From Eucalyptus grandis (Eukaryota; Streptophyta; Magnoliopsida; Myrtales; Myrtaceae), in contig NC_052614.1 in NCBI RefSeq assembly GCF_016545825.1, positions 27,615,669 to 27,679,668 on the forward strand: a stretch of 64,000 nucleotides of DNA, in the 5' to 3' direction. A program made the translations under genes and the position numbers. Positions 24,653 to 36,382 of the stretch are shown one piece after another. The stretch's first letter is position 1, and every line of letters begins with the position of its first letter. The notes beneath the pieces are model-generated. The model had not been told where the DNA came from and ran no database searches. It saw only the letters and a program-made list of their open reading frames with translations.

Positions 24653-25942
24653 ATGGGGAGGACCAACGTACAATTCATTTCCACTTCAAAAAAAGAGCTC
24701 AAGATGTGGTTGGATCAGTTAGATCAAGAGGGCCAGAGGTATGTGAAGACTAGGATTGCCCGACTTCTCCCACTATTGGAGATCAACATCCACTCTAGTG
24801 TGATACAAGCACTCCCTCACTTCTGGTGTCCACAAACTTCCACCTTCATATTTGGTGAATACGAATTGACTCCAACACTTGAAGAATATAGTGTTGCTAT
24901 TGGAATGCCCCTGGAAAAGGAACTTGTTAGACAGCCTATCGGTATAGATTCTATTTCTGAATTATCACAGTTTTTAGAAATCAAAGCCAAAAGAGTAAGG
25001 AAAGTTATCAAAGCCAATTGTTTTGCATGCCCATTTTTGTTTTTAGAAAACTGTTTTGCAAATCAATCAATGATTTCAAAAGCTAGGATCTTCATGTTAG
25101 CATTTTTCGGGCTAATTGTTTTTCCTTATCGAAAAAATGCCATTAATCCTTCAATTTCATGGGTGGTTAGTCGTGTTTGTGACGGCTTAAATTATGTCAA
25201 TATGGTTTTAGCTGAAACATTTTTGTCATTAAACCGTTTCAAACAAAATGAAGAAAAGACCATGCGTGCCATCCCTGAACTTTTACAAATATGGTTTTTC
25301 TCACACATAAGGGGTTTTGGGCACCTCATGAAACAATTTAAGATTGACGATTTTAGGCACCCCATACAAAATTTTGCGGTCCTAGAACGTTTTTCTCCGA
25401 ATAAACAATACGGCCGTTGGATTAATTTTTTGAAAAATCCTAATCCTAAGGCATTCCTATGGCATACTAAATGGTTCCGAGTTGAGGAGGCTCATTTCTC
25501 ACACAAGCATGATGAGCCAATCCCATTGCTGGGTCTTTCTGGTGCGATTTCTTATTACCCACATAGGGTGGCCCCCCAGTACAAAGCTCTTCAGGAAGTT
25601 CCTCCACCACTCAAGACAGAGATGTCCCAAGTTCGTTTTATTCGAACAGACTATAACTACTTCAATGAGATCCGGATGATCATTGCCGCTTGGAATGAAT
25701 GCCACCCAGAGAAGATTCTGGTGCCCAAAACACTGAAAGGCGAAGAGGAAGTCCACCATGCGTCGGCATTCTACATTCAACATTACCGAATTCATGCGGC
25801 CTTACGTCCAGTGGTCCCTGATGTGACTAAGAAGCCCACTTAGCGAGCACAAATTGAGCATCTTAAGCGGAAAATTGAAATGATTGAAGTTGAAAATAAC
25901 AAGCTTCGCAAGGCGTTAGAATCCCAAAAGCATATAAAATGA
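24653..25942 (+). pseudogene. DUF7745-like protein carried by the gypsy-type element
   Basis: Open from ATG 24653 to a TAG at 25841-25843 (396 aa). Beyond the TAG the same frame continues for 32 codons of heptad-like sequence (EHLKRKIEMIEVENNKL) to TGA at 25940-25942, so the TAG looks like a late nonsense mutation in a protein with a coiled-coil tail. Features such as ALPHFWCPQTSTFIFGEYEL, PTLEEYSVAIGMP and YNYFNEIRMIIAAWNECHPE are typical of DUF7745, a plant domain of unknown function found in or near gypsy elements. It lies between the primer site and gag, in the element's orientation. Its role in the element is unknown. Confidence 0.75.
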
Positions 25943-26249
25943 GATATTTTGAATTTTGATTCTTAGTCCAATGTCTAGGGAGCTTGATTTCGATTTTCAA
26001 TTCAATTTTTAGTTCAATGTTTAGGGATTTAAATTTCAATTCTTAGTTCAATGTTTAGGGATTTAAATTTCAATTCTTAGTTCATTGTTTGGTTTAATGC
26101 TTCTAGTGAAATTTGAATAAAAATCAGGCGATTAGACCGTTGTCATGGGCCATTTTCTATCTTGTCACTGGTTCTTACATTACTTCCTTTTCCATTAGGT
26201 TACAACGGATCCATCGTGCTCGCCTGTTATTACGTGATCAAAGGCTAAA

Positions 26250-28304
26250 ATGACTGACCAAAACGAGATGCACGATCGCATGTCCTCCATGGAAGAGCAA
26301 CTCCAACAGCTAGCTGTCTCTATGCAGCTTATAACAGCTCAACTTCAATCCCTCTGGGTGAATCCAAATCCTCCACCCGCTCTCACCAAAATTGTAGCTT
26401 CGAGACCAGCAAACAGGGCCCAAATGAGTGATGAGGAAATGCTTGAGTTGGAAGATGACATGGTCCTTGTTGGAAAGGCCAAGTTTGACAGTGTTCCCAA
26501 GACAGATCAAGATGAGCGCGTTGCAATGCTAGAGGAGAAAGTGAGACAGCTGCATGAGTCACAAAGCTCACTCCCTTTCGACCTCTCAGTCTATGAGAAT
26601 GTCAAAATGCCAAGCAAGTTCAAAATGCCGAAGTTCGAGAAGTATGACTGGACATCTTGTTCGAAATCTCATTTGTAGATGTATCATGTGTGCATGGCCC
26701 AACACGTAAAAAATGAGCCCTCATGATCCAATCGTTTCATGCGAGTTTGATCGGGCTCGCACTAAACTGGTACGTGATGAAGAACATGAACCTCCTCAAA
26801 ACCTGGAACGAAGTAGCAGACGCGTTCCTCAAACAGTACAAGTTCAACATGGACATCACGGCTTCCTGAGAAGACCTGGAGCGGATGGAAAAGAAAATGA
26901 GTAAGTCATTTAAAGAATATGCTATGAGATGGAGAAACCTAGCGGCTCAGACTGAGCCTATTAACAAGGAGTTGATGAAGTTGTTTGTGAAGACCCTTCC
27001 ATCTGAGTTCCGTAATCGAATGGCCAGTACGTATGTCGAGAGCTTCAATCAGTTTATTCATGTAGGAGAACAGATCGAGATGGGGATAAGGGAATGATGG
27101 TTTTCTGCTAGGTAGCACGGACACGGCGACATGGACACGCGACACGACACGACACGACACGTGACACGTCATTTCTCAAAAAGTAGAGAATTTCGACACG
27201 TTCCGACACGTTAAATATTAAATAAATATCTTTATATATACATGATTAATTATTATGTTTAAATTAATTTATTCAAATTCATAAATAAATAAATAAATAA
27301 TAAAAGCCTATAATAAATCTATATTAATAGCATGTATTAATAAAGTTATTCAATGCACGCAAAGGCTCTCGATCCGTTTCTCTTATTGTCTTGAAAAGAA
27401 AGAGAGAACTTTTGTGGATTTTGCCAAAAAAGATAAAGTTATTTAATGTTTAATACTTTTTTTAGGGTTAAATGGTCCCATCCATTTATTTCCCCCACCC
27501 CACCCATCGCCTGCACACGTCTCTTCCCAAAGTCACTGCACTGCACGAGGCTTCTTCCCAAAGTCACTGCACTGCAAGAGGTTTTCTCTTTTTCCCCAAG
27601 AAGCCGTCTACACATCCTCTCTCCCCTTGCTATTCTTCCAAAAATTGAAAACCCTAACAATCGGCGATTGCCTTCTTTCTCCTCTCCCTCGCTCGGCCTC
27701 CACCTCTCTCACCGATGCCTTGCCTCAGTTACCCTCTTTGCCGTCGGCCCGTCGTAGCCTCGCATCCAGCCCTCCATCACGGCCTTTCCGTTTTCCATCT
27801 TGGCGTTGCAGTCGACGGTTGCAGCCAACCAAGACGATCGAGAAGGCTTCTCAGTGTTGCAGTCGGCGGTCGGAGCCCTCCCTTGTCGTCGCTCGCGGCG
27901 TCGCCTTAGCTCCCTCACCCTTGCTTTCACCCTCCATCACTTTCTTCCCTTCGCACCTGCGGATCCGCCCACAAACCTCCGGACATGCTCCGACGCGTGT
28001 GTCGGAAAGAGTTGACCACGTGTCAGAAACTCCGACACGTGTTGACCGCGTGTCCGAGCGTGTCGGACACGTGTCGGGGTGTCCGACACGACACGGAGGC
28101 CCTTTGAACGTGTCCGTGCTACCTAGGTTTTCTAAGCCATCTACTAAAAGGTTCTCTGCAAAGAAGGAGAATGAAACGGCCGTGGATGTGAACATGGCTT
28201 ATAGCCAAGAAAGTGCCAAACGTGCCCTGGCTATACAAGTGAACCCAAGACAGCAACAACCCACTGGCCGTCAATCATTCGCCCAAGCGAATAATAGAAG
28301 GTAG
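26250..28304 (+). pseudogene. Gypsy-type gag, broken by stops and an inserted DNA element
   Basis: 26250-26678 begins with a coiled-coil-like region (MSSMEEQLQQLAVSMQ) and reaches MPKFEKYDWTSC, the usual entry to the gag domain. It is cut by a TAG and frameshifts at 26676-26880. The capsid-like part resumes at 26885-27097 (MSKSFKEYAMRWRNLAAQ, FVKTLPSEFRNRMASTYV). A 1.0-kb TIR element (27108-28126) then splits it, and the frame continues at 28134-28304 (KPSTKRFSAKKENE, QQQPTGRQSF). It would form the particle coat in a working element. Confidence 0.8.
27108..28126. mobile_element. hAT-like non-autonomous TIR element inside gag
   Basis: Ends CTAGGTAGCACGGACACG and CGTGTCCGTGCTACCTAG are perfect inverted repeats. 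The flanks are GTTTTCT at 27100-27106 and again at 28127-28133 (7 bp, or 8 bp with one mismatch), which suits hAT insertion. Both ends are crowded with GACACG/CGTGTC units as subterminal repeats. The GC-rich middle (27620-28000) is open in several frames but shows no transposase motif. The superfamily is inferred from TSD length and subterminal repeats. Confidence 0.75.
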
Positions 28305-28329
28305 TTCTCCCCTCTCCCTGGGTCTCCAT

Positions 28330-30365
28330 CCTAAGTGTTGACAGTCTTCTAAAAGAAGGGTTTGCTTACTAATGAACCAAAACGCCCTAACCATGAAGGC
28401 ATTCGTGGTTACGACTCGACGAAGAAGTGTGACTACCATAACGGTGAACTGGGGTATTCAACTGATGAATGTTTCACTCTCAAGCACAAGATCCAGAATC
28501 TCCTGGATACAAAGGCCTTTTCATTTTAAACTGCTCGGCCGAACGTCCGAAAAAATCCGCTACCAGAGCATGAGGGTACAATGAATGCTATCTTGGAACT
28601 TGAAGTCAGACGGATCAAGAACTCAAAGGTGCACGTGGCAGATGCCTACAACGGGCTAGTGAGAGCTGGGTATTACCGAGGTCAAGAAGATGTCCCTCTA
28701 TCGGTGATAAGAGAAAGAGTTGCCAAAATGGTGGATGATGGCATCATTGTGTATGCTGATCGTAACTGCATAGTTTCTAGTATCTCCCACCTCATCATCG
28801 ATTGGGAGGAGGAGCAGGCTACACTTGATGCTGACATGAAAGAGGTTGATCCTTCGCTTGTAGACATGCCCCCATTAGAGGATGCATCTGACGAAGAGAT
28901 AGTGATAGAAGTGCCTCAGCCATATGAGTATGTCAATGATAAGGCAGTGCCTTGGTCCTATGATTTGGATGTGGACCTTGTTACAAGGTTTGGTCGGACC
29001 TATGGTTAAGCTAGTGCTCAACCTGCAAAGCCGGTCACCGATGAAGAGGCTAAGGAGTTTCTAGCCGTAATCAAAGCAAGTGAGTATAACGTGGTTGACC
29101 AACTACAAAAGATGCCCGCTCAGATCTCCTTACTCGAGCTCTTGATGACGTCCCCCGTGCATCAAAAGTCACTAATGAAGGTGCTGAGTGAAATTCGTGT
29201 GCCAGAGACCGTGGAAGCAGACAAGCTAGAAGAATTTGTGGGATCGGTCATTCTCAAGGATTTGATTGCTTTTTCTGATGAGAAATTCCCTCTCGAAGAT
29301 ATGGGACATAACAAAGCACTCTACATATCCGTTAAGCACAAGTCTTCCCATGTGTCCCGAGTGCTCATCGATAATGGGTTCGCTTTGAACATTTGTCCGT
29401 TGGCCACTGTTCACCGCCTTAAGGTAGACCCATCAAGGATACATGCCGCGAAGACTTCGGTACGAGCTTTCAATGGAACAAGAAAGGAAGTGATCAGGGA
29501 AATCCATCTCAATGTACAAATAAGGCCGGTCATCTTCAACATTCCCTTTCAAGTGTTGGACATCCCTACTGCATTCAATTTCCTACTAGGTCGTCCTTGG
29601 ATACACACTGCTTGAGCAGTGCCTTCAAGTCTACATTAAGCTGTGAAATTTATGATTGAAAAGAAGTTGGTTACCGTGTATGGTGAGGAAGACTACCGGA
29701 TTTATCATGAGACGGTTATCCCCTATGTAGAGCCGGACTCCCAGTTTGAATCAAGTTACCATTCATTCGTGTTGGTGTCCACCATACATGCTTCTCAGGG
29801 TTCATCACCGCTTACCCCTGAAGTATCATATGCTACTCTCATGGTGGGAAGAGTAATGGTTAGGAATGGCTTCGTCCTTGGCAACGGTCTTGGGAGAAAT
29901 GGTCAGGGCATTCGAAGCCCCATTGAAGCCCCTCAAAGGTCCCGTTTTGCTGGTTTAGGGTACCATGGAAGAGGTGGGGGAAGTTCTGAAGGACGAAGAC
30001 AAGAAATGCGAAGCTCACCACCTGACCAAGGGCGAGGGAGGCAAAACCCACTACCCCCGAGCATTCACGAGACATTCCTTGGTCCTCCAAGAATGATGCA
30101 GGATGAAGCGAAAGTGATAGACACTCTGGGGCAGCTTAGTGGCAAGTTTGATTACCTGGTGAAGTATTCGGTCCCTCCTAGCTACTACATTGATCCTAGT
30201 GAGATAGTCTCAGATAGATGGGGTGGCATGGATGATCCGACACTCCTGAAGACGGAAAACCTTGATGATGAGCTGGAAGGGGTTACGAACTTGTTTGACG
30301 ACCTCATCATAGGAGCTGTTGATGAAGGACCCCCTGAAGAGATGGGCCTTGGCCCACAAGAGTAA
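28330..30365 (+). pseudogene. Gypsy-type zinc knuckle, protease and G-patch region
   Basis: A knuckle-like CDYHNGELGYSTDECF occurs around 28430-28480, in a frame different from the next one. 28581-29009 is a linker region. 29091-29615 carries a retropepsin-like fold (VSRVLIDNGFALNICP, then FNFLLGRPWIHTA), where the DNG triad is common in this group. Two stops (29613-29615 and 29638-29640) precede 29643-30365, which holds a glycine-rich G-patch-like segment (GFVLGNGLGRNGQGI) and an acidic C-terminus. The coding then ends; RT does not follow. Confidence 0.75.
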
Positions 30366-30466
30366 CTTTTTTACTGCTTTTGCATATTCCCCTGCGAGGG
30401 AATTTCTATTATTTTCTGAGAGATGTTTTCAGTGATTAAGTGTTGCATTTTTTTTCATCCAATAAA

Positions 30467-33400
30467 TGTCACGCCCCGAACCCCGAGCGCAAGCACATCC
30501 CACTACGGTCGATCAAATGCGACATTCCCAGGTAGTGTCGCCGACCCCATTCATTTATTATTGCGCAAACGGAACGTATTATAAAACCCCTGACAACAAA
30601 ATACAGGATAGAAAAGCAGGAAACAATTTTACAACCAATCACTTACACAAACCAACGGAGTTACAGACGAAGGCCTACAGCCAAAAGTCTACAAAAGACC
30701 GGCTCTTAAAAATGAACTGTCCTATGACCTACAAGTCGGACACGCTCTCCAATCCTTATGACTTCACCTCTGCAACTCCTCAAGGCCAACCAAAGCTATC
30801 TGGCCGCTCCGTCCACCGGGGACCTGAAATTTTAATCCCACAACCGGGATGAGACAATGTCTCAGCAAATTCAACCCCCTAAACCCCTATTAGAAAGAAA
30901 ATACGCCCCGGGTGGCCTAGCCACATCACACAGAAGACTTACCTCGCCTCAGCCTTCATCTGCAGGTTAGCACAATTTAAATAATTCAACCACGTACAAT
31001 TATGATAACCAAACAACCATGGCACAATCACACTATCAAAACAATTCAACCACTTGGATCGTCTCCGCGATCAATCGACTCGACCGATTACATGTCATTC
31101 TAGCAAATCTATCATTGCTCTCAATCACGGCCCCACTCAGCAAAATTAGAATTAGTGGCATCATGGCCCCACTCGGCACGACCTTTAAAAAGGTGGTAGA
31201 TTACGGCCCAGTTGGGCGCGACCTCTAATAGGCGGCATATCACGGCCCCACTGGGCGCGACCTTTATCAGGTGGCATATCACGGCCCCACTGCGCGCAAC
31301 CTCTAATAAGTGGCATATCACGGCCCCACTGGGCGCGACCTTTAATAGGTGACATATCACGGCCCCATTGGACGCGACCTCTAATAGGTGGCATATCACG
31401 GCCCCACTGGGCGCGACCTTTAATAGGTGGCATATCACGGCCCCATTGGGTGCGACCTTTAATAGGTGGCATATCACGATCCCACTGGGCGCGACCTTTA
31501 TTAGGTGGCATATTACGGCTAATCGCCCATCAATTTCTACACTTAGGATTTTATAAAAAAAAATCCCTATTTATCGCAATCACACTCAATTTGCCACAAC
31601 CAATCATCAAATTCAAATTCTAAATGCACAAAGAATGATCGGCACGAAATTACGAAAAATCGGGGTCAAAAATAATTTTTCCGTTTTTTTTTAATAATAA
31701 TATTTTAATAATTTCGGAATATAATATAATATTATAAATTTCCAGAATTTCGAAGCAATTAAATAATTCAACATTAAAATCCTATTATGTCCCATCAAGG
31801 TTTATTATTAAATAAACTATCTTAACCTTTAATTAAACACACTTTAAATTAAACCAACCTTTTAACCCAAATCACAATTAAATAAACTCAAATATCCACC
31901 TAAACTTGCTTAACTTAGACTAAGCACACTTAGGGCATAATTAACCGTCTAATCAAGGTTTAGTGAGCTAAATTCACCGGATTAGCGAGCCGAGCGGACC
32001 AAAACGACGGGGACGACGAGGGGATCGACTTTCTCCAAAGCGGGCCAAGCATCCGGGGTCGGGAAGCCGACCGAAACGAGCCAAACGTCCGCTGCCATAC
32101 CCATTTTTTTCCAGTTGCTGTCCATCGCGGATTGAGGCCGAGGAAGGGTAGATCCGGTGCTTGGATGAGATGGAGAAGGACCGGGGAAGGTTGAGGGGTC
32201 AAACCGGACCTAGGCGGGGCCCGAACGGTGGCCGGAGGTGGCCGAACGGCTCCGGCACGGGCTGGTGCAGCAGCTGCGGCGCAAGGGCAGGCGAGAGGGA
32301 GGCGGAGACGTGCGGAGCGGCAGCGAGCAGCGACGGCCTTGCGCACGAGGCTTGGACGGCGAGCGGCGGCTCCGGCGAGACTCTCGGCGACCCTAGCAAC
32401 GGCGGCAGCGGCTTGACGGAGGGGCAGGAGCTCGGGACCGCGCGGACGAAGGCTGGAGGCGGCGGAGATGGTGCGACGACGAGCAGCCGCGGTGCGCGGG
32501 CGACGCGCATGGACGACAGCAACGGCGAGCTTCTCCGACAAAGCTGGCGGCGTCGAGCGGCGAAGGGGCGGCTTCCGGTCGGCTGGCTGGTCCGGACGAG
32601 CAGCTCCCCTTCCCTCTCTCTCTCTCTCTTCCCAAGCTTGAAGATGAAGTGAAAGCCCACCTTTTCAAGAGCCAATCTCCACCCTCCATTTGTCAAGATC
32701 TCAACCCTTGGCCTCAACTACCATAACATCATCCCATGTCATCTTCCACTTACTCAAATCCTCCACAACTTCTCCAATGGTTGCACTTTCATTTTCCGCC
32801 GGGGTCCAATTCTTATGCATCAAATTCTTCAATTATAATCAATCAACTTCCAATTGAGTCCAAATTGAAGTCCATAAAATTAATTCAATGTCACCACACT
32901 TCAATTCACATCTTCACTTGTCCGTAGAACCAACTTAAGTCCCAAAAGTTCGACCAATAGCGGGCCTACTAATTTCTCGAGCCAAATTGACCATTCTCTG
33001 ATTATTTTGCTGAAAAACTCGGCTTATATGAAAAATCTTCCGAAGATTAGTCAATATTCCTAAAATGATTTGTGACACACCCAGACTCTCAATTTCTGAA
33101 TTTGATCTCAATTCCACGGTTAATTTCACTTTGACACGATACTAGCGCGACCCAACCTACCGAGTAGCATTTAGAGATTTTTATGCATTTGACCTGTGGT
33201 TGATCATCTCAAGCCACAATGTACATCTTTGAAACATTGGCGACTTTCGATTGTCAGCGTAATCTCGAGGTTTCAAATACGAACACAGGGTACCCAATCG
33301 ATAGAAAAGTCGGTCCAGTGCCGATCAACAAGAATTGTGCGATCTGGTGGAATCACCCACACTCGATCGCATGCCTCTGTCGAGTCAACCTATCTCCGGT

Positions 33401-33628
33401 CTCTAATCGATTTTTATTTGTGCCGTAATGACCCTTGCAGATTAGCTTGGTCGAAAGGTCGCTTCCTGGTCAAATTCTTGAGTCTGATGCATTAGAAACT
33501 CTTAACGGCTTCACCCGATAGACTAGTTTCCACATGAGTGGCCAACTCAAGGAAAAGAACTATATGCGTGCCAACGAAATGCCCGTCTCAATTTATTGAA
33601 AATAGAATTGGAAAATCGGGATGTCACA
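30467..33628 (-). mobile_element. 3.16-kb solo LTR, probably of a Del/Tekay-like chromovirus
   Basis: Bounded by perfect 5-bp duplications ATAAA (30462-30466 and 33629-33633). On the minus strand it starts TGTGACATCCCG and ends GGGGCGTGACA, the familiar termini of long plant gypsy LTRs. No primer site, polypurine tract or coding domain is inside, so it is a solo LTR left by recombination. It contains a 39-bp minisatellite and a GC-rich stretch (32150-32620) whose open frames on both strands are composition artefacts. The lineage name is an inference from the termini and length. Confidence 0.75.
31130..31520. repeat. 39-bp minisatellite, about nine to ten units
   Basis: Units consist of GGCCCCACTGGGCGCGACC followed by TTTAATAGGTGGCATATCAC, with substitutions in each copy. 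Because 39 is a multiple of three, frames stay open over the array and encode 13-residue repeats (for example MPPIKGRAQWGRD on the minus strand). There is no sign that it is translated. Confidence 0.9.
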
Positions 33629-33943
33629 ATAAATATAATTGATTGATGAATTTCAATGAAATTACAAATTTTATTTTGAGGGCATGATGAGGTACACCAA
33701 ACTAGCCTGGTGATGATATCCAACCGATAAAAGAAAAAAAAAATCCAAGGAGAATTCTAAGGCCTAGGCTTCATCATGCTTTCTCATGTCAAAATGTTTC
33801 AAAAAATGCTTTTCCAAATGCTTTTCAAAAAATTTCAAAAAAATAAAACTTGATTTACTCTGTTTGTCTTTTTGACCCATCTACTTTTTGTTTCAGAGAC
33901 GATCTTATAGCATGTAGAGGTGTGGAAATAGTCTAATCCAATT

Positions 33944-34096
33944 ATGGATCCTGAGGGCAAGTTCGCTCCGAATTACAGTGGCCTGTATGTGGTAAAGAAG
34001 ATACTTCCTGAAGGTGCCTTGATCTTGGCAGAAATGCATGGTCATGAGTTTTCCACCTCAGTTAATTCTGATGTTGTCAAGAAGTATTATCCGTGA
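33944..34096 (+). pseudogene. C-terminal tail of gypsy integrase
   Basis: Fifty codons ending in TGA contain DPEGKFAPNYSGLYVVKK, LPEGALILAEM, HEFSTSVN and DVVKKYYP, the usual end of pol in this gypsy group. Everything between the protease region and this tail is missing, so several kilobases of pol were deleted. Confidence 0.8.
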
Positions 34097-34099
34097 TAG

Positions 34100-35770
34100 A
34101 ATTTTCCATGTCATGTTTTGAACTGCAAGCATTTCTATGATGAATAAATTGCTTCAATGAATTGAATTGTTCAAATTTGTTGCAAATTTTGCATATTTTC
34201 CCTGATGAATTGTGTGAGATGAATTGAATGTGTCAAATGGGGTACTTTGGAATGACAAAAAGGCAAACTTTGTTCCATACACTGTTTCATACACTAACCC
34301 CAATGAGTTGTGCGAAAAATTCAATGCCCACAAGGAAGAGGGCTATCTCGCAAAGGGTACGTCAACCAAGGTGATGAGAGGCATTCTTTTCTCTATCCCA
34401 AACACTACAGGTGATCCATTGCTCAACCCCCTTGAGCCCCATACACTTATGGAGATTTTTTTAAAATTACCCCTATCAAGGATCAGCCCATAATGGGGGA
34501 AATTTAAAATGAATGGTAGGAATCTTTTTGCTCACACTTGCATCAATCTTCAAGCATCGCTTTTGCAGTGTAACTTACGCGATAATTCAAGTGCCTTAGG
34601 ATGACGAAGAGCAGTTCTTTCTTTATCCTATACACTTTTGACTATTGCATAGCCCACTTGAGCCTATAAATTCATTTCATATCAAATCTAGTTGGTGATC
34701 ACCCCCCACACTAGGGCAAGATGAAAGACAATCATTCAAGTAGCATGATCTAAAATGCTCATAAAAGAAGATTGTGTAAGTCCAAAGAGAAGAAGTGCAA
34801 AATAGGGGCATGAAAAAACAGTGTACCTAGTAAAAGCAAGGCCAATGGCCAAAAAGAAAAATCAAACACTTGAGTCGTATCCCCAACAAAGTGGTACAAA
34901 AAAAAAAAAACTCTCAAATGATGTTGCAATCAATGGAGTTGTGATAAAAAAAATCTTCGATAATGGAGAAGGAAAGCGGTGGAAATGTCAGGATGATCAC
35001 CAACTTTAACCCCCTAAACACTTTTTTGAGCCTAATAATCCTTTCATTTCTCAACCCATGAGCCAAGCCTACGTTACGTCCCTTGCAAAGTCTCTTCAGA
35101 TTATGACACTTGAATTAACCTAGAGGTTCACATGTTTTAAGCATCGCTCGAAGAAGTGCGAGCAAGATTATTCCTTTCTCATTTTGTAGGATTCTTGACT
35201 TGTAAACCCAGAGATGATTACAGAATATCACTTATTCTTTCAATAGTCTCGACTTAAGGAGTCCCTTTTGCTAAGCTGTTGACCAGGCCCATATTACGGT
35301 CCCTATTAAAGACCTCTCAGATTGGTAAGGTCGTACTACTTGCGGGATTGCACAAACCCTTGCTTGGCATGATGACAGCGAGATAGAGTGATTGTCAAAA
35401 CCCTACATCAAAGGTCAGGATGAAAACGACAATTTTTAATGAGGGTGAGTGCAAAGTCCTTTCAGACCGAAAGAGCCTTCATTTGACACATCCATGACAC
35501 TCATGTGTTCAGAAGATTGGAACATTCTTTTAGGCAATGCAAGATTGATAGAAATCATCACATATGAATCTCATTTGAATTAATGCATGTCTGTGAATGC
35601 ATATTGCTTTTCCTACAACTGTGTTTTGCAGGAAACGCATCCTAAGGAACAGAGATGTCACCAGGTAAGTATATCTCTATCCATATCTTAAATACTTGTC
35701 ATTGTACAGGTCTTTCCTTTCAAGCACCGGCACTTGATGGAGTTCCCCTTAAAGAATTTTCCCAGATTCA
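34100..35770 (+). other. 3' noncoding region of the gypsy-type element
   Basis: No domain-bearing frame is seen; 34224-34493 and 34821-35009 are short and unrecognised. Long 3' untranslated regions are usual in this type of element. Confidence 0.5.
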
Positions 35771-35774
35771 TCAG

Positions 35775-36142
35775 GCGACCGTAGAATGGTACGGGTCTTG
35801 GAAAATAAATCCTCGTCAAGGTGACCGTAGAATGGTACGGGTCCTAGACAGCCTCAGTTCAAGCGACCGTAGAATGGTACGGGTCCTGGAAAACAGATCT
35901 CCGTTTAGGTGATCGTAGAATGGTACGAGTCATAGACAACCTCAATTCAGGTGACCATAGAATGGTACGGGTCCTGGAAAATCTTTTTTTCATTCAGGCG
36001 ACCGTAGAATGGTACAGGTCCTAGACACAACCAAACAATGCCATACTAGGCGGCTGTAGAATGGTATAGGTCCTGGGAAAGCAATCACTTTACGAAGTCA
36101 TGTTACTATTCTGAGCGACCGTAGAATGGTATGGGTCCTGGG
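35775..36142 (+). repeat. Eight spaced copies of a 25-bp direct repeat
   Basis: The core GACCGTAGAATGGTACGGGT, followed by CCTGG or CCTAG, starts near 35775, 35821, 35863, 35909, 35951, 35998, 36050 and 36115. Spacing is 42-47 bp for the first five intervals, then 52 and 65. Cores are conserved while the 15-40-bp spacers differ. It lies in the 3' region of a plant retroelement, so it is not a CRISPR array. Confidence 0.85.
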
Positions 36143-36382
36143 CATGTAACATCAATCTATCTTGAGTTACTTTACCATCCTCGAAGGTAAGTAATTCCAA
36201 GTAAGTTCCTTTGTCATTTGCATTAACATTTCCATGTATCATATAAATTTCATTTTAAAATGGGATTCATTCCCCCCCCCAAAAAAAAGAAGAAAAAAAG
36301 TCATTTAGTACATGTGCATGATTAACATTTAGGTCTTAACTTGTTTTTGAAAGTAACTTCTACGAACTCATCTTCAAAGAGG

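Larger units (their letters stand above)
21421..36240 (+). mobile_element. Gypsy-type retroelement lacking RT, with internal insertions
   Basis: A 5' LTR-like region (21421-23940), a primer site, a DUF7745-like frame, gag, a retropepsin-like protease with a G-patch segment, and finally only the C-terminal tail of integrase (33944-34096) lie on the plus strand. RT, RNase H and the integrase core are absent. A solo LTR occupies the gap. No 3' LTR matching 21421-23940 is recognisable, so the right end is uncertain; copy B homology returns at 36383. Known: large plant gypsy elements of the Tat/Athila type often carry extra domains and long untranslated regions. The assignment to that group is inferred. 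Confidence 0.7.

Noticed and set aside
31960..32717. Open frames of up to 190 codons on both strands
   Set aside because: GC-rich part of the 3.16-kb solo LTR, with frames open on both strands and no motif.
35775..36142. CRISPR-like array
   Set aside because: Plant nuclear DNA, uneven spacers, diverged cores, no cas genes; it is a retroelement repeat.
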